Shown here: one piece after another, positions 25,057-33,263 of the stretch
Layout: every line of letters begins with the position of its first letter
Position numbering within the stretch: the stretch's first letter is position 1
Assembly (NCBI GenBank): GCA_002389905.1
Contig: DGRE01000055.1
Span: 6,954-70,953, forward strand
Length of the DNA: 64,000 bases
Direction: 5' to 3'
Origin: Hungatella sp. UBA4396
Lineage (GTDB): Bacteria; Bacillota; Clostridia; Lachnospirales; Lachnospiraceae
The notes under the pieces: generated by a model
Database searches by the model: none
The model's input: the letters and a program-made list of their open reading frames with translations, nothing else
Told to the model about the DNA's origin: nothing
Translations under genes and position numbers: made by a program

Positions 25057-26133
25057 TTATTGTACCAGCCGGAGGATTTTATCATCTCCGGGATTGGGAA
25101 GCCCCCTGCCATCCAGGTTACTGGTTGTAAGGTATATAAAACCATCCTCCGCCTGATAGGCTTCCCTTAATCGTCCGTAATTACCTTGCAATAACGGTTC
25201 CACATTAACCACTTGTGTCCCGGATTCGTCAAGGGTGATTGCCAGAAGTACATTCCCCCGAAGTGCCGATACAAACAACTGCCCCATTCTGGGACCGGAG
25301 TTTATAAAGGCTATTCCCGCAGGGGCCCAGGTATTATCCTCACTTTGTATGACAGGCTTAATAAAATCATATCCCTGCATTTCCTCATAACCTGTAACTA
25401 AAGGCCAGCCATAGTTGCCGCCCGGTTGTATAATATTAATTTCATCATGGGCTGTTTCTCCATGATCCGAGGCATATAACACACCCCTGTTATTCCAGGC
25501 CAAGCCCTGAGGATTTCTAAGTCCCAGGGCGTAAACTGGTGAACCCGGAAAGGGATTATCAGGCGGAATACTTCCGTCTGTTCCAATCCGCAGAATCTTG
25601 CCTGCCAGACTGTTTATGTCCTGTGCAAGATAACGATCACCGGCATCCCCAGCAGTTATATACAGGTAACCATCGGGTCCAACTTTTATCCTTCCGCCAT
25701 TATGGTTCTGGCCTGCCGGAATTTGGTCCAAAATAATTTCCTCCCCGGATGCTGTATTGTCCTGGATACGCATGCGTACCACACGATTGTAAAGTCCTCC
25801 GTTTTCCTGATAAGTATACATAAGATAAATATATCCGTTTGAAAGAAAATCCCTGTCCAAAGCAAGCCCCATAAGCCCGCCTTCTCCTGTACTGACAAAA
25901 GGAGAGTTGAATATATACACCGGCACCGGATTTAATGTCCCGTTTTCTATGACACGCAAGTTTCCGCTGCGCTCCGTAAAAAACAGCCTGCCGTCTTCAC
26001 TGATGTCTATTGCCCAAGGTATATGGAGGTTTTCTGCAATAGTCTGAATCTGAAATGAAGAATCCCAAGAATTAAGTATACCTAACTGATTATAATACTC
26101 TTCGCATAATCTGATAAATCTTCTGCTAATCAT
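25057..26133 (-). CDS. PQQ-dependent sugar dehydrogenase-like beta-propeller (GSDH family)
   Basis: A 358-residue protein of the glucose/sorbosone dehydrogenase family, whose studied members are PQQ-dependent aldose dehydrogenases. Family motifs are strong: PWAIDISEDGRLFFTERSGNLRVI near the N terminus, GQNHNGGRIKVGPDGYLYITAGD with the catalytic histidine, GLRNPQGLAWN, and SDHGETAHDEINIIQPGGNYGWP. It has no signal peptide, although most relatives are periplasmic or secreted, and PQQ biosynthesis is unusual in anaerobic Firmicutes. So the cofactor and activity are doubtful, and it may be a non-PQQ beta-propeller. The start at 26133 is set by TGAGGAAG seven bases upstream; an in-frame ATG at 26163 lacks one. 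It stands alone between two operons. Confidence 0.75.
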   Translation of the reverse strand: MISRRFIRLCEEYYNQLGILNSWDSSFQIQTIAENLHIPWAIDISEDGRLFFTERSGNLRVIENGTLNPVPVYIFNSPFVSTGEGGLMGLALDRDFLSNGYIYLMYTYQENGGLYNRVVRMRIQDNTASGEEIILDQIPAGQNHNGGRIKVGPDGYLYITAGDAGDRYLAQDINSLAGKILRIGTDGSIPPDNPFPGSPVYALGLRNPQGLAWNNRGVLYASDHGETAHDEINIIQPGGNYGWPLVTGYEEMQGYDFIKPVIQSEDNTWAPAGIAFINSGPRMGQLFVSALRGNVLLAITLDESGTQVVNVEPLLQGNYGRLREAYQAEDGFIYLTTSNLDGRGLPNPGDDKILRLVQ

Positions 26134-26240
26134 GGCTTCTTCCTCAATATGCCTTACCGGCATTGCCTGCCGGATCTTTCCTAGTACTATATGTAAGGAA
26201 ACAGAATTTTGTGCGCGGTATTCTTTTGTTTAAGTGGAGT

Positions 26241-26310
26241 AATAAAAGCATCCCTACCTGAAAGCACAATGCCGTTAAAACATTGAACCCGGTGAGGATG
26301 CTCTTATTTA
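26241..26310 (-). terminator. Large branched terminator after the anion-transporter operon
   Basis: AATAAAAGCATCCCTACC (from 26241) pairs with GGTGAGGATGCTCTTATT (to 26308) with three mismatches; CAATG/CATTG forms an inner stem. Read on the minus strand the stem closes with GGATGC followed by TTTTATT. It marks the downstream end of the block that starts near 39.3 kb. Confidence 0.6.
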
Positions 26311-26350
26311 GGATTGAAATGGTTAAAAATAAGTAAATATCATCGGTACT

Positions 26351-27835
26351 CTAGTATAATCCTGTCATCAAACCAATACCAAGCATGCTTAAAGCTACTA
26401 TTACACAAGAGGCTATCGACATAATTACTCCTATTTTTGCAAAGTCTTTGATTGAAAAATAACCGGCTGAATATGCAATTACGTTTGTTGGAGTAGAAGT
26501 AATTAAAATAAATGCTTGAGAAGTTGCTAATGCTGCAGGGAATGCAACAGCTAATGTAGGAACTCCAATAGTCATAGAAAGCTGTATAACAATTGGAATA
26601 ACAATACTTGCAGATACAGTAGCACTTGAAAGAGCAATATTCATAAACGTTATACTTAATACAACAACAAAAATCATCATAAAGGTGCCAAATTCACCTA
26701 TGCTTCCTAATAAACCAAGAGCGATCCAGTTTGCAACTCCGGTGTTAAAAAGTATCATACCAAGTGATATGCCGGAAAGAACTAATATGATACTACTCCA
26801 AGACATTTCTTTTTCAATATCTCTATATTTTGTTTTACTAACACCAGGGAAGAAGAAAAGCATTGTGGTACAAATAACCGGTAATGAAATTGGAATTGAA
26901 ACCCCTAATAATTTTGATACTTGAGAGGAAAACAGCCAAAGTAAAACTGTCATAACAAAAACAATCAGGGTCACTTTTTCATCACGGCTGAACTTAGGTT
27001 GATTTTTTACTTCGCTTTTAATTTCCTCATTTGTCTTTTTAAGATACTTAATTTCAGGCTTAAATACTAATAAAAGCAGACCCCATGCAACAGGAATATG
27101 TAATAATGAAATTGGAACTCCATATATCATCCAATCTAAAAATGTCATTTCAATTCCCGCCATATCTTTCATAAAACCAATTGCTAATGGATTTGGTCCA
27201 TTTCCTGCAGGGGTTCCAAAGCCTCCTATTAAGCTGCCCCATGCAACAGAAATGAGAAGAGCTTTACCAAAGTTACTTTCCATTGGCTTTACCCCTTCTT
27301 CATCTAAAAGAGATTTGGCCAGGGGCATAAGCATAGCAGCAACAGCCATATTGGAAATCCACATGGATAATAATGCACCTACTGTTATAAAGCCTAATAA
27401 AATGTATTTTGTATTATTTCCGGTTATTGAAAGACAACTGATAACAATTCTTTTTCCAAGTCCTGATTTATTGATAAATGCACTGAGGATAAATACACCT
27501 ATAAAAAACACAACATTATTATTACCAAAACCTATTTGAACAATATTAGAAAAGGAATCAATTCCGGTCAATGCCAATAGTGCCATTGACAGTAAACCTG
27601 TAAAGTGAAAAGGAATTGCTTCTGTTATCCAAAGTATGAGAGAAAAAACTAAAACAGCCAGTGCTCTTTGTCCTTCAGGTGTTAACGGTGCCTCCTGTAT
27701 ATCTGTAAAGGATGCCGGCAAGTTAATATTCATAATAAACATCAACACAATAATACTAATACCTATATAAATCCATCTTTTTAAATCTAAAGATAAACCA
27801 TTTGATTTACCGGGTACGGTTTCCATTTTTTTCAT
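26351..27835 (-). CDS. DASS-family (SLC13) anion/dicarboxylate transporter
   Basis: A 494-residue membrane protein of the divalent anion:sodium symporter family, with about 12 hydrophobic segments. Family signatures visible are LWITEAIPFHFTGLLSMALL near residue 68, SNMAVAAMLMPLAKSLL near 160 (first SNT-type motif), and SSATVSASIVIPIVIQLS near 400, plus AFILITSTPTNVIAYSAGYF near the end. It should import a di- or tricarboxylate or similar organic anion. AGGAGAAGG directly precedes the ATG. It is the last gene of the 26-39 kb catabolic block, 94 bases after the molybdenum hydroxylase, so it probably brings in that pathway's substrate. Confidence 0.9.
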   Translation of the reverse strand: MKKMETVPGKSNGLSLDLKRWIYIGISIIVLMFIMNINLPASFTDIQEAPLTPEGQRALAVLVFSLILWITEAIPFHFTGLLSMALLALTGIDSFSNIVQIGFGNNNVVFFIGVFILSAFINKSGLGKRIVISCLSITGNNTKYILLGFITVGALLSMWISNMAVAAMLMPLAKSLLDEEGVKPMESNFGKALLISVAWGSLIGGFGTPAGNGPNPLAIGFMKDMAGIEMTFLDWMIYGVPISLLHIPVAWGLLLLVFKPEIKYLKKTNEEIKSEVKNQPKFSRDEKVTLIVFVMTVLLWLFSSQVSKLLGVSIPISLPVICTTMLFFFPGVSKTKYRDIEKEMSWSSIILVLSGISLGMILFNTGVANWIALGLLGSIGEFGTFMMIFVVVLSITFMNIALSSATVSASIVIPIVIQLSMTIGVPTLAVAFPAALATSQAFILITSTPTNVIAYSAGYFSIKDFAKIGVIMSIASCVIVALSMLGIGLMTGLY

Positions 27836-27929
27836 TTCCTTCTCCTTTTAGTTATTCACCCTGATTTTTGTGTAACTTGACACACCAATACCATTCGATA
27901 ATCCCCCCATAAAATCTAAAAATAACTGA

Positions 27930-30791
27930 TTATTGTTTTGACATTTCGTTTAATAACTTTTCCGGGTTAGCTGGAAGTGAAGTTATACGCACTCCAACAG
28001 CATCATAAATCGCATTAATAATTGCCGGTATCGTTGGTAGTGGCGCCGGTTCCCCAATCCCTTTTGCTCCAAGGGGGCCAAAAGGATCTATCTCTTCCAC
28101 TATACTGGAGTGAAACATTGGAACATCCACACTGGTAGGCAGAATATACTTTGCAAAATCCTTATTTACAGGTATGCCTTCTGAAAATTCAAAGTTTTCC
28201 ATTATGGCTTGCCCAATACTTTGAACAGCACCTCCTTCAATTTGCCCTTCAATACCTTGAGGATTTATTGCTCTTCCAACATCATGAGAAGCCCAGATAC
28301 CGAGAACATGAACCTCTCCTGTAGATGAATCAACAGCGACCTCTGCAATCTGAGTTCCAAATACATATGCCTGCCAAGGCTTACCTTTGCCATTTACAGG
28401 ATCTATGGCTTCATGATGAGCTGTAAAAGTGCCTGAACCCAAAGGAACGATACCTCTGACTTTTTTACAAATATCTACAGCCTCTTTAAGCGAAAGATTA
28501 TAACCGGAATGCCCTGGTACAAAAATTCTTCTGTTTTTCATACATATTGAGTTTGAATTAACATTCCAATATGCGGCAACTTCTTTTATGAATTTTTCTT
28601 TTACATCTCTGCAAGCATTTAAAACTGCATTACCAATCATATAGGTTTGTCTGCTTGCCCCGGCATGGGCTGCTTCAGGAGATCTTGCCGTATCATTGTC
28701 TCCAATGATAATATCATCAGGATACATTCCAAGTTCATCTGCTGCAATCTGTGTTAAAACTGTCAGAATACCTTCGCCAATCTCAGTAACACCGGTTAAT
28801 ACTTTAGCAGTACCGCCATCATCAATTTCAACAAATGCACTGGCTCTATCAGCAGTTGCAGAACGTCCTATTGCATACCATGAAGTTCCAATACCACGGC
28901 CATATTTAAACCTTGATTTACAAAGTTCAAGTGCAGCCGGAGATTTAAACTCACTTCCCGGTATAAAAGGTTCTGCAGCTTGATCACCTTTTAGATCTTT
29001 TCTCACTTGGCCTCTTATATTGGAAGGTCCTGGTTCCCATTTAGCTATTTGAGCACATTTTTTTAATGTTTGTGAATAACCTACTCTGCCTAATACTTGT
29101 TGAGTATGCGTTGAACTTCCATCCTTTAATCCGTTTAATAAGCGAAGTTCAATAGGATCAATTCCCAAACGCTGTGAACAAATATCAATGGTGGATTCAA
29201 TTGCAAAAGTTGGCTGCAACACTCCAAAAGTTCTCATTGCACCGGAAGGAGTATTGTTTGTATAATAGCCTTTAGAAATAACCTTTACATGATCAATTTC
29301 ATAAGGGCCTGCTCCTAACATTGCCGCTTTTGCTACAGTTCCTTTGGTTGAAAAACAATATGCTCCCCCATCTGCTTTTATTTCAATTTCTATAGCTTGT
29401 ATTTTGCCATTCTTATTTAATCCAATTTTATGATGAATTAATACAGGATGGCGTTTCGCACTGCCAATCATGGAATCTTTTCTGGAAAAGACCAACTTCA
29501 CCGGACGTTTTGTTTTAAGTGCGGCAATAGCAAGAATTCCTTGATAAATCATGTCTTCTTTCCCGCCGAAGCCTCCGCCTACAGGTGTCATAATCACCCG
29601 AATTTTGCTTATAGGCATATTTAAAATCTTTGCTAAAAGCATACGGTGGTGTGTAATATCCTGGTCGCATGATTTTACAACCAAGACACCATCGGGATCT
29701 AAATATGCAAGGCCCGCCTCCGTTTCAAGATAGGCATGTTCCACACATTGAGTTGAATAATCTTGTTCTATAATTACATCACTATTGCTAAAACCGCTTT
29801 CAACATCTCCTTTTATGACAGATGTTGTACTAACCATGTTATTGGGATGATCATTATGAATCATTGATTTACAATTAACCGCCTCTTCAATGCTGGAAAC
29901 TACCGGGAGCTTACGATATTCAATTTCAATTAGTTTTTCAGCTTCTTCAGCTTCCTCTAAAGTTTCTGCAACAATAGCTGCAACCGGTTCTCCATAAAAG
30001 CGAATTTTATTCTTTGCTAAAACAGGTTGATCATGATAGTAAACTCCAAATCCATCCTCTCCGGGTACATCCTCACTGGTAATAACAGCTTCCACACCAG
30101 GCATTTTTAATGCCTTTTCGTAATCAATGCGTAAAATATCAGCATGAACCTCTTTGCTTCTAACAAGGTGCATATGAAGCATTCTGGGCATTTTCATATC
30201 AGCTGCGTATTCAAGAGCACCTGTAACTTTACCCTTCGCATCAACTCTTTCTGTACAAGATCCAATGATTTTGTCGGTATCCGGAACAATTGAGTCCAAA
30301 CAATCGACACTCTTTTCATTATTTAATATATCCCGGGCCAATTCTATGGCATCTATTATTTTAGCATAACCGGTACATCTGCAGATATTTCCACTAAGGC
30401 TTCTTCTTATTTCAATTCTGTTTGGATTTTTATTCTTTTTTAATAAAGATGTTGCTGCCATGATCATCCCAGGAGTACAATAACCACATTGAACAGCTCC
30501 AACTTTCATGAATGACCTTTGAATAATGCTTAATCCTTCAAGACCAATGCCTTCTATGGTTACAATTTCACAGTTATCAGCTTTGATAACCGGTATCAGG
30601 CAGCTCTTTTTTAGTACTCCATCAAGCAGAATGGAACATGTTCCACATTCTCCTGCATTGCAGCCTTTTTTTGTTCCGATTAAATGAAGTTCTTCTCTTA
30701 AAAAATCTGCAAGTCTCATGGAGGGAGCCACATATTTACAGACTTTTCTTCCGTTTATTTTCATTTCAATCTTTACAAGTTGTGAATCCAT
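27930..30791 (-). CDS. Molybdenum hydroxylase, fused 2Fe-2S and molybdopterin subunits
   Basis: A 953-residue xanthine dehydrogenase-family protein. Residues 1-160 hold two [2Fe-2S] clusters: CNAGECGTC near residue 45 and CGYCTPG with CRCTGYAKI further on. From about residue 190 the molybdopterin domain begins (GKVTGALEYAADMKMPRMLH), with GGGFGGKEDM near 390, GAMRTFG near 505 and the catalytic Glu914 in GAKGIGEPAPLP. The fusion of small and large subunits is common in clostridia. It hydroxylates an aldehyde or N-heterocycle using water, passing electrons through the separate FAD subunit encoded upstream. An IS30 remnant of about 380 bases now separates it from that FAD gene. Substrate not readable; xanthine is one option but the neighbours are not purine genes. 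Confidence 0.9.
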   Translation of the reverse strand: MDSQLVKIEMKINGRKVCKYVAPSMRLADFLREELHLIGTKKGCNAGECGTCSILLDGVLKKSCLIPVIKADNCEIVTIEGIGLEGLSIIQRSFMKVGAVQCGYCTPGMIMAATSLLKKNKNPNRIEIRRSLSGNICRCTGYAKIIDAIELARDILNNEKSVDCLDSIVPDTDKIIGSCTERVDAKGKVTGALEYAADMKMPRMLHMHLVRSKEVHADILRIDYEKALKMPGVEAVITSEDVPGEDGFGVYYHDQPVLAKNKIRFYGEPVAAIVAETLEEAEEAEKLIEIEYRKLPVVSSIEEAVNCKSMIHNDHPNNMVSTTSVIKGDVESGFSNSDVIIEQDYSTQCVEHAYLETEAGLAYLDPDGVLVVKSCDQDITHHRMLLAKILNMPISKIRVIMTPVGGGFGGKEDMIYQGILAIAALKTKRPVKLVFSRKDSMIGSAKRHPVLIHHKIGLNKNGKIQAIEIEIKADGGAYCFSTKGTVAKAAMLGAGPYEIDHVKVISKGYYTNNTPSGAMRTFGVLQPTFAIESTIDICSQRLGIDPIELRLLNGLKDGSSTHTQQVLGRVGYSQTLKKCAQIAKWEPGPSNIRGQVRKDLKGDQAAEPFIPGSEFKSPAALELCKSRFKYGRGIGTSWYAIGRSATADRASAFVEIDDGGTAKVLTGVTEIGEGILTVLTQIAADELGMYPDDIIIGDNDTARSPEAAHAGASRQTYMIGNAVLNACRDVKEKFIKEVAAYWNVNSNSICMKNRRIFVPGHSGYNLSLKEAVDICKKVRGIVPLGSGTFTAHHEAIDPVNGKGKPWQAYVFGTQIAEVAVDSSTGEVHVLGIWASHDVGRAINPQGIEGQIEGGAVQSIGQAIMENFEFSEGIPVNKDFAKYILPTSVDVPMFHSSIVEEIDPFGPLGAKGIGEPAPLPTIPAIINAIYDAVGVRITSLPANPEKLLNEMSKQ

Positions 30792-30877
30792 AATCTTCCT
30801 CCCTTTATAATTTGTAAATTATATTTAATTTCAAGTGGTTGATTGTAAAATAAAAATAGACAACTGAATAAAAAAAT

Positions 30878-31140
30878 CCACAGTAATTTTCCAAGATGGT
30901 AGTAAGGAGTTACGGCACAATAGCTGTTGAAGGAAAATTACTATGGGAGCTCCCAATGATCGCATTGAAAACGTAGAACGCAAGGGAGGTGAGCACTTAA
31001 CTTTTGCGGAGCGAGGGCAAATACAAGCTCTGAAGCGGCTGAAATATTACAACCGTTACATTGCTCTCCAAGCCATCTCATCACACTGCAGTGTGATGAG
31101 ATGATTCGGATCGCCCATTGGATTCTTTTTCTACTCAAAG
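30878..31140 (+). mobile_element. Degraded IS30-family element
   Basis: Between the two molybdenum hydroxylase genes lies an insertion-sequence remnant. A near-perfect inverted repeat, CCACAGTAATTTTCC at 30878-30892 and GGAAAATTACTATGG at 30932-30946, frames its left end, and the start of an IS30-type transposase follows. A perfect 30-bp palindrome sits at 31074-31103 (half-site CATCTCATCACACTG). The right end could not be found and the limit given is approximate. The flanking stretches 30792-30877 and 31141-31176 hold nothing recognisable. Confidence 0.6.
30943..31104 (+). pseudogene. Truncated IS30-family transposase
   Basis: The frame ATG at 30943 to TGA at 31104 encodes 53 residues containing GGEHLTFAERGQIQALKRL, which is the N-terminal helix-turn-helix start of IS30-family transposases (HLTxEERxxIxxLxxxG). 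It stops inside the 30-bp palindrome, just where the recognition helix should continue, so the protein is broken. The rest of the transposase, including the DDE domain, is missing. An intact element would be about 1 kb. Confidence 0.65.
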
Positions 31141-31176
31141 CTGTCCAGCTTGTTATTGCAATTTACATTTACTTTT

Positions 31177-32058
31177 TTATTTCAGTACAATATTAATTTC
31201 AGCCAGTGATTCATAAAGACCATCCAGCAAAAAGTTTCTAATAACTGTTTTCCTATACTCTCTTCTGCTTCGAGACTGAACAATATCGCATGGAATGTAT
31301 TGGACCATTTCATGAATCATATCCTTTGAAATAAGGCTGCCTTTTAACTTGTCTTCAATCTCTTTTAATCTTGCAGGAAGTGGCCCAACTCCTCCAAACG
31401 CAATTCTGACATCTTCAAAATATTTACCTGTTTTATCAGCTTTTACTAAAAAAGCAGAATTTACAGTAGAAATACATAAAGAACGTCTAAGCCCTACTTT
31501 TTTAAATGCACATCCATAATCCTTTAATATAGGACATGAAATTGAGTCAATGATCTCGCCTTTCGATAATGAAGTTTTACCAACTCCCTTAATGAAATCA
31601 GCAATCGGTATATCTGTTTTACAAATATCCTTTTCACTTTTCATAATTGTATGAATGACTGCATCCATCGCTAATAAAGGCGGAATCATGTCTCCGGTAG
31701 GAGAAGCATTTGCCAGGTTTCCTCCAACGGTGGCCATTTCTCGTATTTGTTGTTCAGCAAACCAAATAGCTGCATGCTTCATCAAGGGCACATTTTCAGT
31801 TAATTCAGGATCTTCTAAAAACTGTTGAATCCTGGTATTTGAACCAAATGTTATAAAATTATTTCTTGATTCTATAATGGAAAAATCTTCAATGCTGCTG
31901 ATATCGATAGCAAATTTCGGATTATGAAAGGAATTATTTTCTTTTGCATAAAGGTCTGTTCCTCCGGAAATAATATCAAAAGAATTCCCATTGTTTTCCA
32001 TTAAACTGAAAAGATCTTCCTTTGATTTTGGCATATAATAGTCTATGTATTGAAGCAT
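31177..32058 (-). CDS. Molybdenum hydroxylase FAD subunit (CoxM/XdhB-like)
   Basis: A 293-residue FAD-binding subunit that passes electrons from the iron-sulfur clusters of a molybdenum hydroxylase to an acceptor. FAD motifs are clear: ISGGTDLYAKEN near residue 30 and ATVGGNLANASPTGDMIPPLLAMDA near residue 110, followed by the C-terminal CO_deh_flav_C domain. It begins 12 bases after the alcohol dehydrogenase gene in the same orientation. Its partner, the fused cluster/molybdopterin chain, follows after an IS30 remnant, so transcription across the gap may be impaired or may depend on a promoter within the remnant. Confidence 0.9.
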   Translation of the reverse strand: MLQYIDYYMPKSKEDLFSLMENNGNSFDIISGGTDLYAKENNSFHNPKFAIDISSIEDFSIIESRNNFITFGSNTRIQQFLEDPELTENVPLMKHAAIWFAEQQIREMATVGGNLANASPTGDMIPPLLAMDAVIHTIMKSEKDICKTDIPIADFIKGVGKTSLSKGEIIDSISCPILKDYGCAFKKVGLRRSLCISTVNSAFLVKADKTGKYFEDVRIAFGGVGPLPARLKEIEDKLKGSLISKDMIHEMVQYIPCDIVQSRSRREYRKTVIRNFLLDGLYESLAEINIVLK

Positions 32059-32070
32059 GCAAGAATCCTC

Positions 32071-33177
32071 CTATCCCGGTATCTTCACAACGACTTTGAT
32101 AGCGTCCTCGATTCTTTCTTTTGAATATTTTAACGCTGTAAGCAAATCATCAAAACCAAATGTATGAGTATGGATTAAAGATGCATCAAAGTATTTTTCA
32201 CTGATTAATGAAGCAGCTCTGTGAACAGCGCTCTTGCCTTCACCTCTAATACCAAACATAGAAATATTATTGCGGACTAAAGCTGCGACATCAACTTCAA
32301 CAGGCTTTGACGGGAAAGCGGCTAAACAGATTTTTCCACCTCTTTTGAGCATCTTGGCAGCATCATTGATAGCACTTGCAGCTCCTGAGCATTCCAGTAC
32401 ATAGTGAACACCTTCACCGTTTGTAATGGTTTTAACTGCTTCCACTACATCTTCATTTCTGACATTTACCGTATAATCTGCACCAAGCTTTTTCCCAAGT
32501 TCAAGTCTGCTGTCTCTTGTACCCGTCAAAATAACCGGACTTGCGCCTAAAGTCTTAGCAACCGCTACTCCCATTAAACCGATAGGACCCGGACCTGTTA
32601 CAACCAGTGCCTGACCTGCAAATAAGCCGCCAAGCGCATCTAAACCATACATAGCGGTTCCGGCTGTTACAATCAGTGTTGCTTCTTCATCTGTAACATT
32701 GTCTCCGACATGACATAAAGTATTAACATTGTTAACAGCATATTCAGCAAAAGCGCCGTCTGTTGTAAAGCCGTTAGCTCTGTGTCCTTTGTCATTGCCT
32801 TCGTAGTTTTTGCCATAGTTTAAGCAGGAGGTATACATACCTTCACGGCAGCGTTCACATCTTCCGCATCCGGCATGAATTTCTACAGCTACCCTATCAC
32901 CGATTTTATATTCATCAACGCCTTCTCCCAGCTTTACGATGGTACCCATGTATTCATGACCCGGTGTAAACCCTTTATTAAAAGGTAAACCGCCTTGAAT
33001 CAAAGCAGGTGATCCACGTTCGATAATCTCTAAGTCAGTTGCACAGATTGCTACTGCATCAACTCTTACAAGCACTTCTGCTCTTCCGGGCTGCGGAACA
33101 GGTTTTTCTGTGAGTGTAAGCTCATCGGGGTTTCCTAAAACCCACGCTTTCATTTTTTCGGGGATTTCATAATTCAT
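32071..33177 (-). CDS. Zinc-dependent alcohol dehydrogenase (medium-chain)
   Basis: A 368-residue medium-chain, zinc-dependent NAD(P) dehydrogenase of the sorbitol/threonine dehydrogenase type. Catalytic zinc ligands appear in AICATDLE and GHEYMG; the structural zinc site is CGRCERCREGMYTSC; and the Rossmann motif is VTGPGPIGLMG near residue 195. The family oxidises secondary alcohols of polyols or hydroxy acids. Within the block it lies between the IolD-like enzyme and the FAD subunit, so it may provide the ketone substrate for C-C cleavage. Substrate unknown. Confidence 0.88.
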   Translation of the reverse strand: MNYEIPEKMKAWVLGNPDELTLTEKPVPQPGRAEVLVRVDAVAICATDLEIIERGSPALIQGGLPFNKGFTPGHEYMGTIVKLGEGVDEYKIGDRVAVEIHAGCGRCERCREGMYTSCLNYGKNYEGNDKGHRANGFTTDGAFAEYAVNNVNTLCHVGDNVTDEEATLIVTAGTAMYGLDALGGLFAGQALVVTGPGPIGLMGVAVAKTLGASPVILTGTRDSRLELGKKLGADYTVNVRNEDVVEAVKTITNGEGVHYVLECSGAASAINDAAKMLKRGGKICLAAFPSKPVEVDVAALVRNNISMFGIRGEGKSAVHRAASLISEKYFDASLIHTHTFGFDDLLTALKYSKERIEDAIKVVVKIPG

Positions 33178-33263
33178 AATAAATATCTCCTTTTTTAATA
33201 ATATATTTTATCGGCAGCATTTTCATCCGCTGCTAATAATTCAAACGGATCTGCTATGTAGTT

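Noticed and set aside
31074..31103. Perfect 30-bp palindrome as a replication origin, att site or resolution site
   Set aside because: There are no initiator, recombinase or repeated boxes beside it, and it lies inside a decayed transposase frame.
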